From Coptis chinensis (taxonomy: Eukaryota > Streptophyta > Magnoliopsida > Ranunculales > Ranunculaceae): a stretch of 64,000 nt of DNA. The translations under genes were made by a program, and so were the position numbers. The DNA is taken from assembly GCA_015680905.1 (NCBI GenBank), contig CM027378.1:44737001-44801000 (forward strand), in the 5' to 3' direction. The stretch's first letter is position 1; every line of letters starts with the position of its first letter. The notes below the pieces were generated by a model, which was not told the origin of the DNA, did not search any database, and was given only the letters and a program-made list of their open reading frames with translations. Shown piece after piece: positions 37,837-49,966 of this stretch.

Positions 37837-38433
37837 AGATTAAGGACAAAAGTCACCCCTGAACTTGACCTGATTGTCACTTACACTCCTAATTTTTTTT
37901 TCTAAGCGAAAAAACCCCTGAAATTGCAAGTACCAAACACAACCGTTAGTTTCATAGATAGCGTTAGATATATATGATGTCATTTTCTTTTTACATGACG
38001 TCATCGATCATTTTATTTAACTTGTAATTCACTGATATGATGCAAGTGACATTTCTACCAAAAAAGAAATGGATTCCAAAAAGAAATTGATTAGAATTTG
38101 CGAACAATGAAAGAAAAATGAATAACAATACCTATTACATACCTGAATTATTCGTAGAATTGAATAGAAATCAAACAATTTGGTAGCTAGAGTTTTTTTT
38201 CTTATGGCTATGACCGTTGGAATTGCTGAAGAAGATGATCAATTTATACAATTACAGGTGACCGTTGGAGTTGACTCACTGATTGATTTCCACATCATCC
38301 ATTTATTTCTTCCCACATTGGAAAATAAATTACAAGGTAAATAAAATGATCGATGACGTCATGTACGTAAAAAATAAAATGGCATCATATATATCTAACG
38401 TCATCTATGAAACTAACTGTTGCGTTTGGTACT

Positions 38434-38833
38434 TGTAGTGGTCATATTCGTGACTTGAGAGGTTATTGGTGGCAAGTGGGCCGGATGCGGAATAGTGAAG
38501 AGAGGACATGTTGCGGTATATCAGGTCCGTGGAACCCTAACTGCTAGGGAAACCGAAGCGACACATGGAGAGAGAGGGAATGCGGGATGAAAGGGAGATC
38601 AACGACCCAAAAGAATAGGGGGTTGAAAAGGAGAAGGGAAGTTATAAAGGAAGAGGATGAGAAAAGAGAAAGGAGAAAGGAGAACTACGGCACAACTTGA
38701 TCCTCCGAGAAGGGTTCGGGGGTACGTAGGCAACTCTAATAGGTTCAGCCGATCAAGTCAAATTGCGATGATTTCTCATCTTCGGCAGGAAATCGAGGAG
38801 TGGAGACTTGTAAGATTAGTGTGTATGAAAACA
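38434..38833 (+). repeat. 5' LTR of LARD-like element 1
   Basis: Starts TGTAGTGGTCATATTCGTGA. It shares nearly its whole length with 45746-46140, including TTGATCCTCCGAGAAGGG and GGTACGTAGGCAACTC near its end. Confidence 0.88.
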
Positions 38834-39449
38834 ATAGCGCTGTTTGTGGGGAAAGAACAAAAGGTCAGTAGGTTGTCTACATCGGCTTCCGAGTACTAAA
38901 CACTATATCATGCTACTGAAATCTCCTAACAATTGTTTTCAACATAAAAAGTCTATTGTTTTGGGTTTGGTTCAGTTGGGAATGAGTACAAGGTTGTTCA
39001 GATATTGGGGGCTGGATCGAGATTATGGAAGACGATGTTTTGTGTGTTGTTGGATGGGTGGCAATTGCTTGGGTCTGTTTTGATGTTGGTTCTTCGGTTG
39101 ATTCGGGTTTTTGGTGATGAAGGAGATCGAGACTCAGCGTTTTTCCGTCGACCAGTGTATCAGTAGTGATGAAAACCGAGTGATTGATGATACATATGTG
39201 GGGATGTTGATTTCATTAAAGGTGTAGGGTTTTCAGTGGTGATGAAAATCGAGTGAGTGGTAGTGTGTGTAGGCTGATTCGGTGGTGACCGATTGGGTGG
39301 TGGCAGAAGTTGTTGAGGAAGGAGAAAGAGACTTCTATCCAGTGCTCTCAGATGTTGTGTAACCATGTTAGACAGTTGGGCTTGGTTTAGTTAGGGCCAA
39401 TTCTTAAGTTGTTGTGGGATGGGCCCTTATCACTTTAAGTGGATCAAAT

Positions 39450-40057
39450 GTTAATAATCTGAAAAAGGGGCCAACCTCAAGGGCACCTGTCATTGATGCA
39501 GCAATTGACATTGTGGAGAAAAGTAGCAGGCAATATCAGGTCGTTGTTTTATTACTGATGGACAGGTTACAAGGAATCCAAACACTCACCAGGAAGGGTC
39601 AGTCACCGAGAACACGACACTATAAATTCTATAGTTGCTGCTAGCTAGCCATTATCCTCTCTCAATAATTTTGGTTGGCATGGGGGATGGACCTTGGGAT
39701 GCTATGCATCGATTTGATGATAACATTCCACACAGAGCTTTTGTTAACTTCCAGTTTGTCAGCTTTATGAAGATCATGTCTGAGAACAAAGATACGTCGA
39801 AAAAGGAATTAGAATTTGCTCTTGCAGTGCTCATGGAAAGACCTATTCAATACAAAGCGACACAAAGGCTCAGTATATTGGAAAGTGATAATGTAGGATT
39901 ACCATGTACGATGCCACTTCCTCCTCCACCCGAAGTGATTGATCACGATAATGTAGTCAATATGTACCCGCCCATGACAAGCTTCCAACCAGTCGTTTAT
40001 ATGGCCCCCGTGGAGCAGGTCTGTCCCATTTGCTTGACAAACCCCAAGGACATGGTG
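39450..40057 (+). pseudogene. Captured RGLG-type (copine/RING) E3 ubiquitin ligase fragment
   Basis: Reads, with one frameshift near 39555 and stops near 39622-39635, as the C-terminal half of a plant RGLG protein. The order is GPTSRAPVIDAAIDIVE (vWA/copine domain), TDGQVTR, SHYPLSIILVGMGDGPWD, DDNIPHRAFVNFQFV, a Pro-rich linker (PLPPPPE), then the first half of the RING finger, VCPICLTNPKDM, where homology stops abruptly in GT-rich sequence. Intact RGLGs are about 400-470 residues and ubiquitinate targets at the plasma membrane or nucleus. About 200 residues are contiguous with no visible intron, suggesting capture from spliced RNA; intron positions were not checked. It lies between the two LTRs of LARD 1, so it was transduplicated and is non-functional. 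Confidence 0.8.
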
Positions 40058-40127
40058 GGAACTGGTGGTGAAGTGTGTGGGTTGGTGGAGTAGTGTGTGG
40101 ACTTATGGAGTGTGGGTTATGGCATAG

Positions 40128-43100
40128 TGTAACGCCCGTATTTAAAATACGTATTTATTTATTATTTTTTTAATTAATTTAATTATTTATTTAATATTTG
40201 ATTGGATTGGATTTGGGATATGTGGGCCTGATTTCTGGGCCCGAGTCTGTGTTGGGCTTGGGTTTCAAACCCAAGTATATAATCACATTGTTATAGAGAA
40301 TAGGGTTGTTAGAGAATAAAAAAATAATAAAAATGGAGGTAGAGATAGAAGGTGGATTTCTAGAGCGTTGGAACGCGACGATTCGGACTATGAGGATTCG
40401 TGGAGCTTGGGATTAAGGTGAGTAGTTATTTTTACTATTTCACTAAATCTACAGTGTTCCGTGTATCGGTGTATACGGACATTTTCTTTGTCTAAGGTTT
40501 ATGTCTGTTATTACTACTAAATTTCCTGTTTTTATTTAGCGTTTTGTTGTATTTGGTAAATTCGGTTGGAGTGTTAAACTATTGTATAGTTAATAGAAAT
40601 GTTAAAGCTCAAGAGAGCGTCAATGGCGTCTCGAGCCAAGATAAAGCAAACGTATTTTCTGTTTTGTTTGACCTGCGGTTTTGATGTGTTGGTTGAGGTC
40701 GGGGGGTTAAGTGTTTGCTATGGGTTGTTAGTCGGTGGGATAGGGTGGCTGTTGGAAGCCTCGCAGAAGCTCTGTCGAAGCTCTGTTAATGGCGGCGCCC
40801 AGTTTTATTTCAAACTTTGTTGTTGGTTGGTAGGTTTGGTTGTGTATTTGCAGGGATTGATGGTGATGGGGGTCGTGTAGTGTGTGTGAGGGCGGTAAAT
40901 GAGAGCTGTCGAAGCTCTGTCGAAGCTCTATTAATGGCAGACGAGATGTCGATCTAGTATGGAGGAAGGGTTCAATGAAATTTATAATGTAGTTGTGTTG
41001 GTTGTCGATTGAAGGGGGTGTGTAAGAGTGTGTGGGGGCTGTCGGAGGTGGTAGAAGCCATTAATGGCGGCGAGAAACTTCCAGATCTAGTTTGGTTGAA
41101 GAATTCGGAATGTAAGAATTAGAGTTTTTGGTTTTGTTAAAGTTGTAGGGGTTTCTATGAGGATTAAAATCGGTGGGTTTGTGTAGGGTGGTGGCCGGCG
41201 TGCGAGCTGGTGGTGGAGGCTGCTGGTGAGGGAGATGACGAATTGGGCTTGGGCCTGGGTTGGTTTCTTTGGGTCGAACCACACCAATTTCAATTGTTTT
41301 GGTTGGGCCCGATTTTGTTTGAAGTTGTTGGGCCGGACCAGTTCAATTAAGTTTTGGACCAATTTGGTTTAGTTCAATGGGCCAGTTTGTTTTGTTTTGA
41401 TTGGGCCCGGTTTTGTTTTAAAGTTTTGGGCCGATTTCTAATATTGTTTGGGCCAGTCTTTAGGACTTAAAATAGATATCCAAATGGGTCTTTCAACATT
41501 TAGACTTCCGGATTCTAAGGTTTGGGCTTGGCTAGTTGGGTCCGAACCATTATCTTGGTCATGAGCCCATGAGCCATGCACATTGCCCTTAGCCATGAAC
41601 CATGGCTATGACCATGAACTTGTTGAACATAGAAATGACAGTTTGACTTCGACCATGATGTGTTGACTTTGACCATGATGTGTTGACTTTGACTTTGACC
41701 GTTGACCTTTGACTTTGACCGTTGACTGTGGAATGTTGACTTTTTCCAGTTTTTTTTCACATGTTTAAGAATATGGACAAATGTAGTAATAAAATATTGT
41801 CGGAAATTGTATAAATTTGGTTGTCTTTATCTAATTAAGATTTGACGTTGATATTGTAACATTATATAATATCTTGGGATATATATATATTAAATACAAT
41901 AGTTTTGGAGGAATAAATGTATAAACGCTTCATTATTTTATATATGAGATGCTACTATGAGGTAGTATAGTATGTGTGGATATTTTCCCACGGGATTATG
42001 GCTTAGTGCAATAATATATTGGCACGTGAAAGAATAAAAGTGGTTATGAGATATAATTGAGATATTTCTAAATATTATAGCTTAGTGCAATAATATATTG
42101 GCACGTGAAAGAATGAAAGTGGTTATGAGATATAATTAAGATATTTCTAAATATTGTGGCATAGTGCAATAAGGTATTTGACCTGCACGTGATATAGTAG
42201 AATTTATTATGAGTCATAAAGGTATGACATTTGAATAAATTACGTAACGAAAATCCTAGAACCTAGCTACCACAACTCATGTGATTTGCCCTGTGTGGGC
42301 GTGTGCAATTTGATTGGCCCTTCTGGCGTTTCAGTGAATCTGAATGGCCTTCGAGCGTAAGTAATGTGATTGGCCCTTCTGGCATTTTAGTAAAGCTGAA
42401 TGGCCCTTCTGGCGTAGCCGAATAGTGGCTTGATTATTCCGTTCGCAAAATAGAACGAGACTCGCGATATTTTATGCCGAATAGTGGCAGTACTTACATA
42501 ATGGCTTTCGTGTGAGGGTTACCTGGTGTGCGGCATCCCGCTCATGGTAGTTACACACGGAGTGGTTCATTATGTAAGGGGAGGCATGTGGATGTACATG
42601 TTCGGCGTTGGGAAGCGATTGTGGTAGCCAGGGAAACTAGGTAAGACATAGATACGACGTGATTTTAGGGACACACAAAGAAAGCCGTAAATAATATAAT
42701 TATGGTAATATGTTGGTTAATTATATATCCAGTAAATATATGATTGTATATGGCTTTTTCTTTGAAGGGTGGCTCAAACTAATTACTTAGGCAGAGACGA
42801 CCCACTCTGTAATTGAGCATGAAATGAGGTAAGTATAGAATATGTTTGGTTGGTTATTTGTTTAGTTCAAACCTAAGGCGCCTCGATGGAGGAACTACAT
42901 GCCTTATTTATTATGCGGATAGTTTGTTGTGTGGTTAGTGGGAAGTTAAGGCGGCTCAATGGAGGAACTACCTGCCTTAGTTATTGTACTTAAGGATGTC
43001 GTATTAGTTGTTGAAAGTTAAGGCGCCTCGATGGAGGAACTAACTGCCGTATGGATTGTGTATATATATATATAATTATATGTTGTATTTTAGAGCTACT

Positions 43101-43499
43101 CACACCAGCATTTTTATAATGCTGACCCGATTTGCATGTTTGCTTATCGGGTGTGTTCATTAAATGAACGCAGTTGATAAGTCTTGACAGGTTTAGTGTT
43201 GAAGAAGACTGGTTGCTGCTTATGGTTTGCATTAGCGTCGCATTTCAAGATAGGCTTTGTTTTCCTTTGAGGTGATATAGATTTTCAGTTGAGATAAGGT
43301 TATTTTCATTTTTCATTTGTTAATTTTTGTAATGAAGAGAACTTTTGTTTAAGTTAAAATTTTTATTGGTTTTTCATTATCCGCATTTTTTAAACTGTTT
43401 ATGGGTTTTTGGAAGTGGAGAGTGCGTCACACCTCGGAGATCGAAGAGTCGGGAACAAATAATGTTTTTCCGAATTATGTCGAAATTCGGGAGGTGACA
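40128..43499 (+). repeat. Large solo LTR (3372 bp) inside LARD 1
   Basis: Starts TGTAACGCCCGTATTT and ends GGGAGGTGACA, flanked by a perfect 5-bp TSD CATAG (40123-40127 and 43500-43504). No PBS or pol is present. Size and TGTAACGCCC start fit Tekay/Del-type chromovirus LTRs. It includes a TATA-like GTATATAATC near 40276 and several internal short repeats: TTGACTTTGACC near 41640-41730, an 86-bp repeat around 42010-42150 (GCAATAATATATTGGCACGT), GATTGGCCCTTCTGGC (42300-42420) and GGCGCCTCGATGGAGGAAC (42880-43040). Confidence 0.88.
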
Positions 43500-43504
43500 C
43501 ATAG

Positions 43505-44600
43505 TGTGGGAACTGGGGGTATAGTGTGGGCATTGGCGGACTAGTAGGGTGTGGACGGTGGTAGCAGGATAGGTGTACCACCTCGGGTTTGTGCGGGGCT
43601 ATTAAAAAGGGGTTGACAATCACACCGAGTATTGCCAGAATGGTGACGGGTCTAACAAAGGGAAGCATAGTCCCCTCCTTTGTGCTATTGGTGATTTTAG
43701 TTTGTATTCAATGTAACAACATTGACGGCGAGGAAGTTGGAGACAGAGGAACGATGAGATCAATAGATTGGGGCTGAGATCAATGGCTTGGAGCATCTGA
43801 ATACGGATGGTAAGATGATTACAAAAAATGTAGAGAGGCATACACCGTGGCAGGTAACTCGTTTCTTTTACCGTCATGTACATAATGGACAAACGAGTAG
43901 CGATTAGGCCGTCAGCCATAGTTACACTGGGGGCAAGCAAGCCTTGTCCCCGTCCTTGGCAGAGATGTATGTAGGGACAGATTGGGATTGTTCCCAGACC
44001 TCGTGGTATTCCGCAAATCTATTCGCTCTGAGAGGTTGCGGACCATGAATGAGAAATGTGGTTGTACACCTCAGGGTAAGACGGATGGTACACTATTTGG
44101 AGCACATGATCACCATTATATTTGTATGCAAATGCTTATGCTGAATTAATATTCTTCGTTAAAACTCACGTGTTATTTGTGCAAAACTCAAATATGAAAG
44201 TTTTAGGTTACAGAGAAAGAGAAAGATCCACGGTACCGTGGAACAGAGTTGAGATTGAGCTGGAATTGAGAGATGGATCCATCTCACCCCATTTACTACC
44301 TTGTTTGCATACACTATATTGTCATCAAAGAGTTTACTTTCTGCATTAAATGTTTATTGCATGATATTGCATTAAGTAAGACCGGGGTCGTGCCCCGTAC
44401 TAGCTATACGGGGAACCTCAGAGTCTATTGGTATCTCTATGCAGTTATCACTTACAGTTCACATTAAGGGTATGATATCTTTGCACGGAGTTACATACAG
44501 GTACACTATTATCTCTTAATGCCTTAAGAATTTGTCCGCACATATTTACTAGAGGATACTTGGTCTACTCTTGTGTGGGAAGAGATAGAGTTGAGTTGCT
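43505..44600. other. Interior of LARD 1, no gene
   Basis: GT-rich sequence continuing that at 40060-40127, then mixed sequence with only short ORFs. GACTAGCTATACGGGGAACC-like sequence appears near 44398 and again near 45028. Nothing coding is recognised. Confidence 0.5.
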
Positions 44601-45640
44601 TCTAAGCCCAAAATGAATTATCTCTAAGCTAGAGAGCGGGGGGGATAGGCCTTTCGTGGACCACAGTGTCCGTATCAAGCTGGGGGCAAAATGACCTGCC
44701 TCTAAGCCAGACTGTGAGGGGGGATGATCCCTTCGCAGACAAGAGGTCCGTATCAAACTTGGGGGCAAATTGAGTTGCCCCCATCAGGCTTCACAGCTGG
44801 TTAAAGACAGCGAGTGGGGATGAGCTCTTCGCGGACGAGAGGTCCGAATCAAACTTAGGGGCAAATTGAGCTACCCTCATCAGGCTTCACAGCTGATTAA
44901 AGACAGCGGTGGGGATGAGCCCTTCGCGGACGGGTTGTCCAAATCAATTTGGGGGCAAATTGAGCTACCCTCAACTGCCAAAGACTGCAGGGGGGGTGCC
45001 CTTCGCGGATATGCTTCGTGCTATCCGACTAGCTATACGGGGAACCTCGGAGTCTACTGGGGGTTCAATGTACCTAAGGTGCATGATACCCAGAGACTAA
45101 ACCACAACAAGAACACATTCTACGGAGGGGTTGAACCTTTCGCAGACATGGTGTTGAGTTTGAAGAATGAGAACGAAGGGGATGAGGTAGTGAGTTATGT
45201 GAAAGAGAGCTGATGACTAGGTTGAGACACGTCGCGGACATGGTAATGGAGTTTGACGAGGGAGAGCGAAGGAGATGAGACCCTTCGCGGATATGGTAAT
45301 GAGTTATGTGAATGAGAGTTGGTAGCTGGATTGAGACCCTTCGCGGGAATGAGGATGGAGTTAGACGAGTGAGAGCGAAGGGGATGAGACCCTTCGCGGA
45401 GAGAGTAGTGTGTTCTGTGATAGAGAGCTGATGACTGGGTTGAGATAGTTCGCGGGCATGATGATGGATTGTGAAGAGTGAGTGCCAAAGGGAAGAGACC
45501 CTTCGCATAATGGTAGTGGGATGCGCCCTCCCAGAATCAACTTGGGGGCAAACTGAGCTGCTCCCAACTGCCAGAGACCACGGGGAGGATGAGCCCTTCA
45601 CGGATATGCTTCGCGCTATCCAGCTAGTGTCAGAGGAATA
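44600..45640. repeat. Tandem/dispersed repeats of LARD 1 (CCCTTCGCGGA family)
   Basis: Units of about 95 bp between 44700 and 44970 carry TTCGCGGAC...GTCCGAATCAAACT...GGGGCAAATTGAG...CATCAGGCTTCACAGCTG. A second block, 45200-45500, repeats GAGACCCTTCGCGG about every 50-100 bp. ORFs seen here on both strands are periodicity effects. Confidence 0.75.
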
Positions 45641-45745
45641 CACAAAAAAAGTGAGATCAAGGTTTGGAATTCAAATACGAATACAGGAGAGGTCAATGTC
45701 TTATCGGGTCCACTGTCTTCATCGATTGCCCCGAGAGGGGGCATC

Positions 45746-46152
45746 TGTAGTGGTCATATTCGTGACCTGAGAGGTTATTAGTGGCAAGTGGCCTGGGCCG
45801 GATGCGGAATAGTGAAGAGAGGACATGCTGCAGTATATCAGTTCTGCGGAACCCTAACCGCTAGGGAAACCGAAGCGACACGTGGAGAGAGAGGGAACGC
45901 GGGATGAAAGGGAGATCAACGACCCAAAAGAAGAGGGGGTTAAAAAGGAGAAGGGAAGTTATAAAGGAAAAGGATGAGAAAAGAGAAAGGAGAACTACGA
46001 CACAGCTTGATCCTTCGAGAAGGGTTCGGGGGTATGTTAGCAACTCAAATGGGTTCAGCTAATCAAGTCAAATCGCGATGATTTCTCATCTTCGGCAGGA
46101 AACCGAGGAGTGGAGACTTGTAAGATTAGTGTGTATGAAATGGGATCATATA
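45746..46152 (+). repeat. 3' LTR of LARD-like element 1
   Basis: Starts TGTAGTGGTCATATTCGTGA after a polypurine tract. It matches the 5' LTR to about 46140; the last ~12 bp (TGGGATCATATA) are not in the 5' LTR copy, whose end is altered. TSD GTACT follows. Confidence 0.85.
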
Positions 46153-46258
46153 GTACTTGCAACTTCAAGGTTTTCTTTGCTTAGAAAAAAGTTTGGGGAT
46201 GTAAATGACAATCAAGGACAAGTTCAGAGATGACTTTTATCCTTAATCCCTTAGTTCT

Positions 46259-46584
46259 TGCTTTATGCCTAGTTCTTTAATACAATGTTTTGGCTCTGCT
46301 ATTACAAGGCGTTCTGTAAGAAATAAGGTAATAGTGCACTGCAGAAAAAAGTAAGGGCATCTCATTTTCAAGCCTAGACTAAAACTACGATATTAGGAAG
46401 AAACCTACCATTCCAGTGCTCTCCGGCCATGACGGCAACCTTAAGACCCAACGCTCAAACGTATGATTCGGACTCAGACAATCGGATACGTATTTGCTGT
46501 ACATACTGAAATCCTGCTTATTCTTACAGAGGAATAAAAAAATCTGTAATCGATAATTTCATTTTCTAATAACAGGTAGAGGTT
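46259..46584. other. Spacer between two elements
   Basis: About 330 bp of unremarkable sequence. I see no gene or repeat in it. Confidence 0.4.
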
Positions 46585-46589
46585 GCCTC

Positions 46590-47151
46590 TGTTCTGGCCC
46601 CCCACAAATGTGGCCCAATAAAAACCCAATTCAATACAAACCCACACTCAGAGCCCACGCTCAGAGCTTATATATAATAAAGCCCACGCTCAGAGTCCAT
46701 GCTCAGAGCTTATTTACAATAAAACCCACGCTCAGACTTAATTTATATCCTACCTACCCGCATAACGCAAAGTCTATTCAATTAAACAAATGTCTTGAAC
46801 ATTTGAGAGGAAGTTGTTTGACCGAATCAATCAACTTCCACAACTTCGTTCACATTCAAGATTCACTTCAATCAACTTCAAATCGTGTGACGGTTCTCCA
46901 ACAAGTTCTCCAACTTTATCCCACAATTGGAATATTGGAGGACGATGAAGTAACTATCACCAATCCGACATATAAAATCCAACCTTCGTCATTCTCCAGA
47001 ACTACGCCATCGAGACTTGATCCTAAGCAATACATTTGGGTACGTAGGCAACTTCATACTGAAGTCCAGTCTCATCTTTCCCCAACAACCATCTCCAAAA
47101 ACATTACTTCCGACTCTCAACTGATGTGTTTTGGCAAATCTTGCTGAAATA
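46590..47151 (+). repeat. 5' LTR of element 2
   Basis: Starts TGTTCTGGCC and ends TTGCTGAAATA. Includes three to four short tandem copies of CCCACGCTCAGAGCTTAT-like units (46635-46745) and the motif GGGTACGTAGGCAACTT near 47037, also found in the LTRs of LARD 1. Confidence 0.8.
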
Positions 47152-47202
47152 TATTTGGCACCGTCTGTGCTCTTACTCTCAACCACGAAACAAAAGTTAC
47201 GT

Positions 47203-47409
47203 CAATGGCTTCTCGAAAAACAAAAAACGGTGAAAGTTTCCCTATTACCGCACAAGTTCAGCACTCACCTTCTGCTGGGAATTTACTTTCCAAGTCCGAT
47301 GGTCCTCGGCCATCTGCGACTGAGAGAGTGGGTATTCATGTATCTGATCCATCAACTCAGGTCGACCGTCGTCTCCGACAATTGGAGCGCAAGAATATCA
47401 ATATGAAGT
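47203..47409 (+). pseudogene. Gag-like N-terminal fragment of element 2
   Basis: ATG at 47203, about 50 bp after the PBS, gives a Lys/Ser-rich stretch (MASRKTKNGESFPITAQVQ) of 68 residues ending in TAA. Position and composition resemble the start of a gag ORF, but no conserved gag motif can be seen. Confidence 0.35.
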
Positions 47410-47563
47410 AACAGCTGCGTCAACTTCTCGAAGATGATTCAGCGTCAACTTCTTCGATGAGTGGAAATTGTTTTATGAGATAACAAGTCTAAACGTGAAG
47501 AAAATCTTCTGCTAATTTTGCACATTACCTTTGCAGCCAATCACTCAACGGAGTGGTTGACAA

Positions 47564-48038
47564 CTCATTGAAGATATGAAGAAAAATAATGTTGGTGTAG
47601 CCGATCATAGCCGAAAAGCTACAAGTAGTCGGCTCTCTTCTAGAAAAAATTATCTGGACTCATCGAAAATATGAAGAAAAATAATGTTGGTGTAGTCGAT
47701 CATAGCCGAAAGGCTATAAGAGGTCGGCTCTCTCCCAGAAAAAATTGTCTAGACTCATCGAAGATATGAAGACAAGTAATGTTGGTGTAGCCGATCATAG
47801 CTGAAAGGCTATAAGAAGTCGGCTCTCTCCTAAAAAAAAAATTCTAGACTCATCAAAGATATGTAGAAAAATAATGTTGGTGTAGCCGATCATAGCCAAA
47901 AGGCTATAAGAGGTCGGCTCTCTCCTAGAAAAAATTATCTGGACTTATCGAAGATATGAAAAACAATAATGTTGGTGTAGCCGATCATAGCCGAAAGGCT
48001 ATAAGAGGTCAGCTCTCTCTTAGAAGAAATTATCTGGA
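47564..48038. repeat. 95-bp tandem array (5 units)
   Basis: Units start at 47564, 47659, 47754, 47849 and 47944, exactly 95 bp apart. Each carries GAAGATATGAAGAAAAATAA, GTTGGTGTAGCCGATCATAG and GGTCGGCTCTCTC. Confidence 0.92.
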
Positions 48039-48409
48039 CATCCGAACCACTATATATATAGCAGGTAGGCATGACAGACCACAAATGGAGGGTCGACATG
48101 CAGTCTATTGCCAAGATGCCGATTTCAGTTACCATGCATTAGTAGTTCAACGTCTCTGGAAGGTCTCTTTGCAAGTAGTAGTTCCAACCTTTGAGCTCTC
48201 CAGTTGACTAAGGCATGCTCCACATAACATGTCAATTGACGGTAGTAGCTTTGTATAAGGTGACTCACTTACATAGGACTATGAAAAGAGTGATTGGATT
48301 CCAACATTTCGTCCATATTCTCTAGATGTTCGCCCTATATACGGAATAACCGATCTCTATAGTTGGCTCTCCTTTTCATTGACAATTTGCAATATCTAAT
48401 TTTACCTAC

Positions 48410-48413
<4 letters not shown>

Positions 48414-48453
<40 letters not shown>
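48414..48453. repeat. Poly(A) tract of about 40
   Basis: An uninterrupted A run within element 2, not preceded by a recognisable retrogene or SINE. Confidence 0.9.
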
Positions 48454-48456
<3 letters not shown>

Positions 48457-48715
48457 GATCTAAAAGGTTTTCACTTTGCTCGATACAAATGGTCAGCAAG
48501 AAGATTTTTGTCTTAATTGATTTTTCAATTTTGACACTCCAACAAATTTTACTTCGAAAAAGTTTATTCAACTTAATTGGTCGGCAAGCAAAAAGAATAT
48601 TGATTAGATCTCATTTTTGTTCTGATCATCTTAGATTGAGTAGATCAGAATCTATATTGAGCATATCAATCATTTTGAGTAGCTTGATGATAGAGGTGAA
48701 ACTTCAGTAACTACG

Positions 48716-49720
48716 AGAAATTGGCATATAACAAGGAGTGGTTGACTTCATAATGGAACTCGCACAGTTAATAGTAGTCCAAACCTCAGGGACCATCAAC
48801 ATGCTGATATATCCATATGATGATGTCAATAACTTTCTATTTGTTGCCTCACTAAAAAAGGGATCGACATATAACAAGGAGTGGTTGACCTCATAATGGA
48901 ACTCGCACAGTCGATAGTAGCCCAAACCTTAGGGCTCATCGACATGCTGATATGTCCATATGATGATGTCGATAACTTTCTATTTGTTGCCTCACTGAAG
49001 AATGGATCGACATGTAACAAGGAGTGGTTGACCTCATAATGGAACTCGCACAGTCGATAGTAGCCCAAACATTAGGGCTCATCGACATGCTGATATGTCC
49101 ATATGATGATGTCGATAACTTTCTATTTGTTGCCTCACTGAAGAATGGATCGACATATAACAAAGAGTGGTTGACCTTGTAATGGAACTCGCACAGTTGA
49201 TAGTAGCTCAAACCTTAGGGATCATCAACATGCTGATCTGTCCATATGATGGTCGATAGCCCTTCTATTTGTTGCCTCACTGAAGAATGGATCAGCATAT
49301 AACAAGGAGTGGTTGACTTGTCATGGAACTCGCACAGTTGATAGTAGCCAAAACCTTAGGGCTTATCGACATGCTGATCTGTCTATATGATGATGTCAAT
49401 AGCTTTCTATTTGTTGCCTTACTAAAGAAAGGATCGGAGCTAGAAGTGATTGACCTCGTCATGGAACTCGCACAGTCGATAGTAATCCAAACCTTAGGGC
49501 TCATCGACATGCTAATCCGTCCATATATATGATGATGTCGATAGCCTTCTATTTGTTGCCTCACCGAATAATGGATTGGTATACAATAAGAAGTGATTGA
49601 TCTCATCAAGGAACTTGCACAATTGATAACATACCAAGACTATGGCTTATCAATATTCTTCTGTTTATAACCTAAATAAAGAATGGATCAGCCATACAAC
49701 AAGAAGTGTTTTACCACTGC
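48716..49720. repeat. 142-bp tandem array (about 8 units)
   Basis: Units containing ATATAACAAGGAGTGGTTGA, GGAACTCGCACAGTCGATAG, CTCATCGACATGCTGAT and TTCTATTTGTTGCCTCACT recur near 48724, 48865, 49008, 49151, 49293, 49435 and 49575. A shorter, diverged last unit lies near 49689. The minus-strand ORFs here share one repeated peptide because the units lack stops in that frame; they are not genes. Confidence 0.92.
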
Positions 49721-49966
49721 TCAAAGAATGATGATACTTAAAATTCTTCTGCCACAAAGTCATATTGATTCACTGCAAAAAATATTGCAATTTATAAGGA
49801 ATGACGAAATTCAAAAGTGGGACAGAGTCGCACATAGTCAAAATGAAAGACCATATATACATAAGGGCATCTTAAATATCATTTTACATTTATAATTTAT
49901 ATAATCTTCATACATGCATACATTTAAATTAGCATTTCATTCAAAGTATTTTAATCATTGTACTAA

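Larger units (their letters stand above)
38434..46152 (+). mobile_element. Non-autonomous LTR element (LARD-like) in the inverted-repeat element
   Basis: LTRs are at 38434-38833 and 45746-46152. A PBS-like ATAGCGCTGTTTGTGGGG at 38834 is a decayed form of the Ty3 primer site TTGGCGCCGTCTGTGGGG. A polypurine tract, GAGAGGGGGCATC, precedes the 3' LTR. The TSD GTACT (38429-38433 and 46153-46157) reconnects the host arm as TTTGGTACTTGCAA. The interior has no recognisable gag or pol. It holds a captured RGLG fragment, a 3.4-kb solo LTR and short tandem repeats. It would depend on another element's enzymes. Confidence 0.82.
37837..46250. mobile_element. Inverted-repeat DNA element split by an LTR element
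   Basis: The left arm (37837-38433) and right arm (46153-46250, plus the segment just before 38434) form long inverted repeats. Left reads TAAGGACAAAAGTCACCCCT...; the right end is its inverted relative, with AAGTTCAGAGATGACTTTTA then CCTTAATCCC. The arms also pair internally: CATGACGTCATCGATCATTT near 37995 with AAATGATCGATGACGTCATG near 38344. TSD TTAGTTCT (37829-37836 and 46251-46258). Without the insert the element is about 0.7 kb. An 8-bp TSD would suit a hAT-type or related MITE. Confidence 0.7.

Noticed and set aside
44565-45643. ORFs of 60-190 codons on both strands
   Set aside because: They lie in repeats built on CCCTTCGCGGA and have low-complexity repetitive translations with no recognisable domain.
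48414-48453. Poly(A) tail of a processed gene or SINE
   Set aside because: No upstream coding or tRNA-like promoter sequence and no flanking target duplication were found.
48704-49609. Several overlapping minus-strand ORFs sharing one peptide
   Set aside because: Each is the same frame of a 142-bp tandem unit; the similarity reflects DNA repetition, not a protein family.
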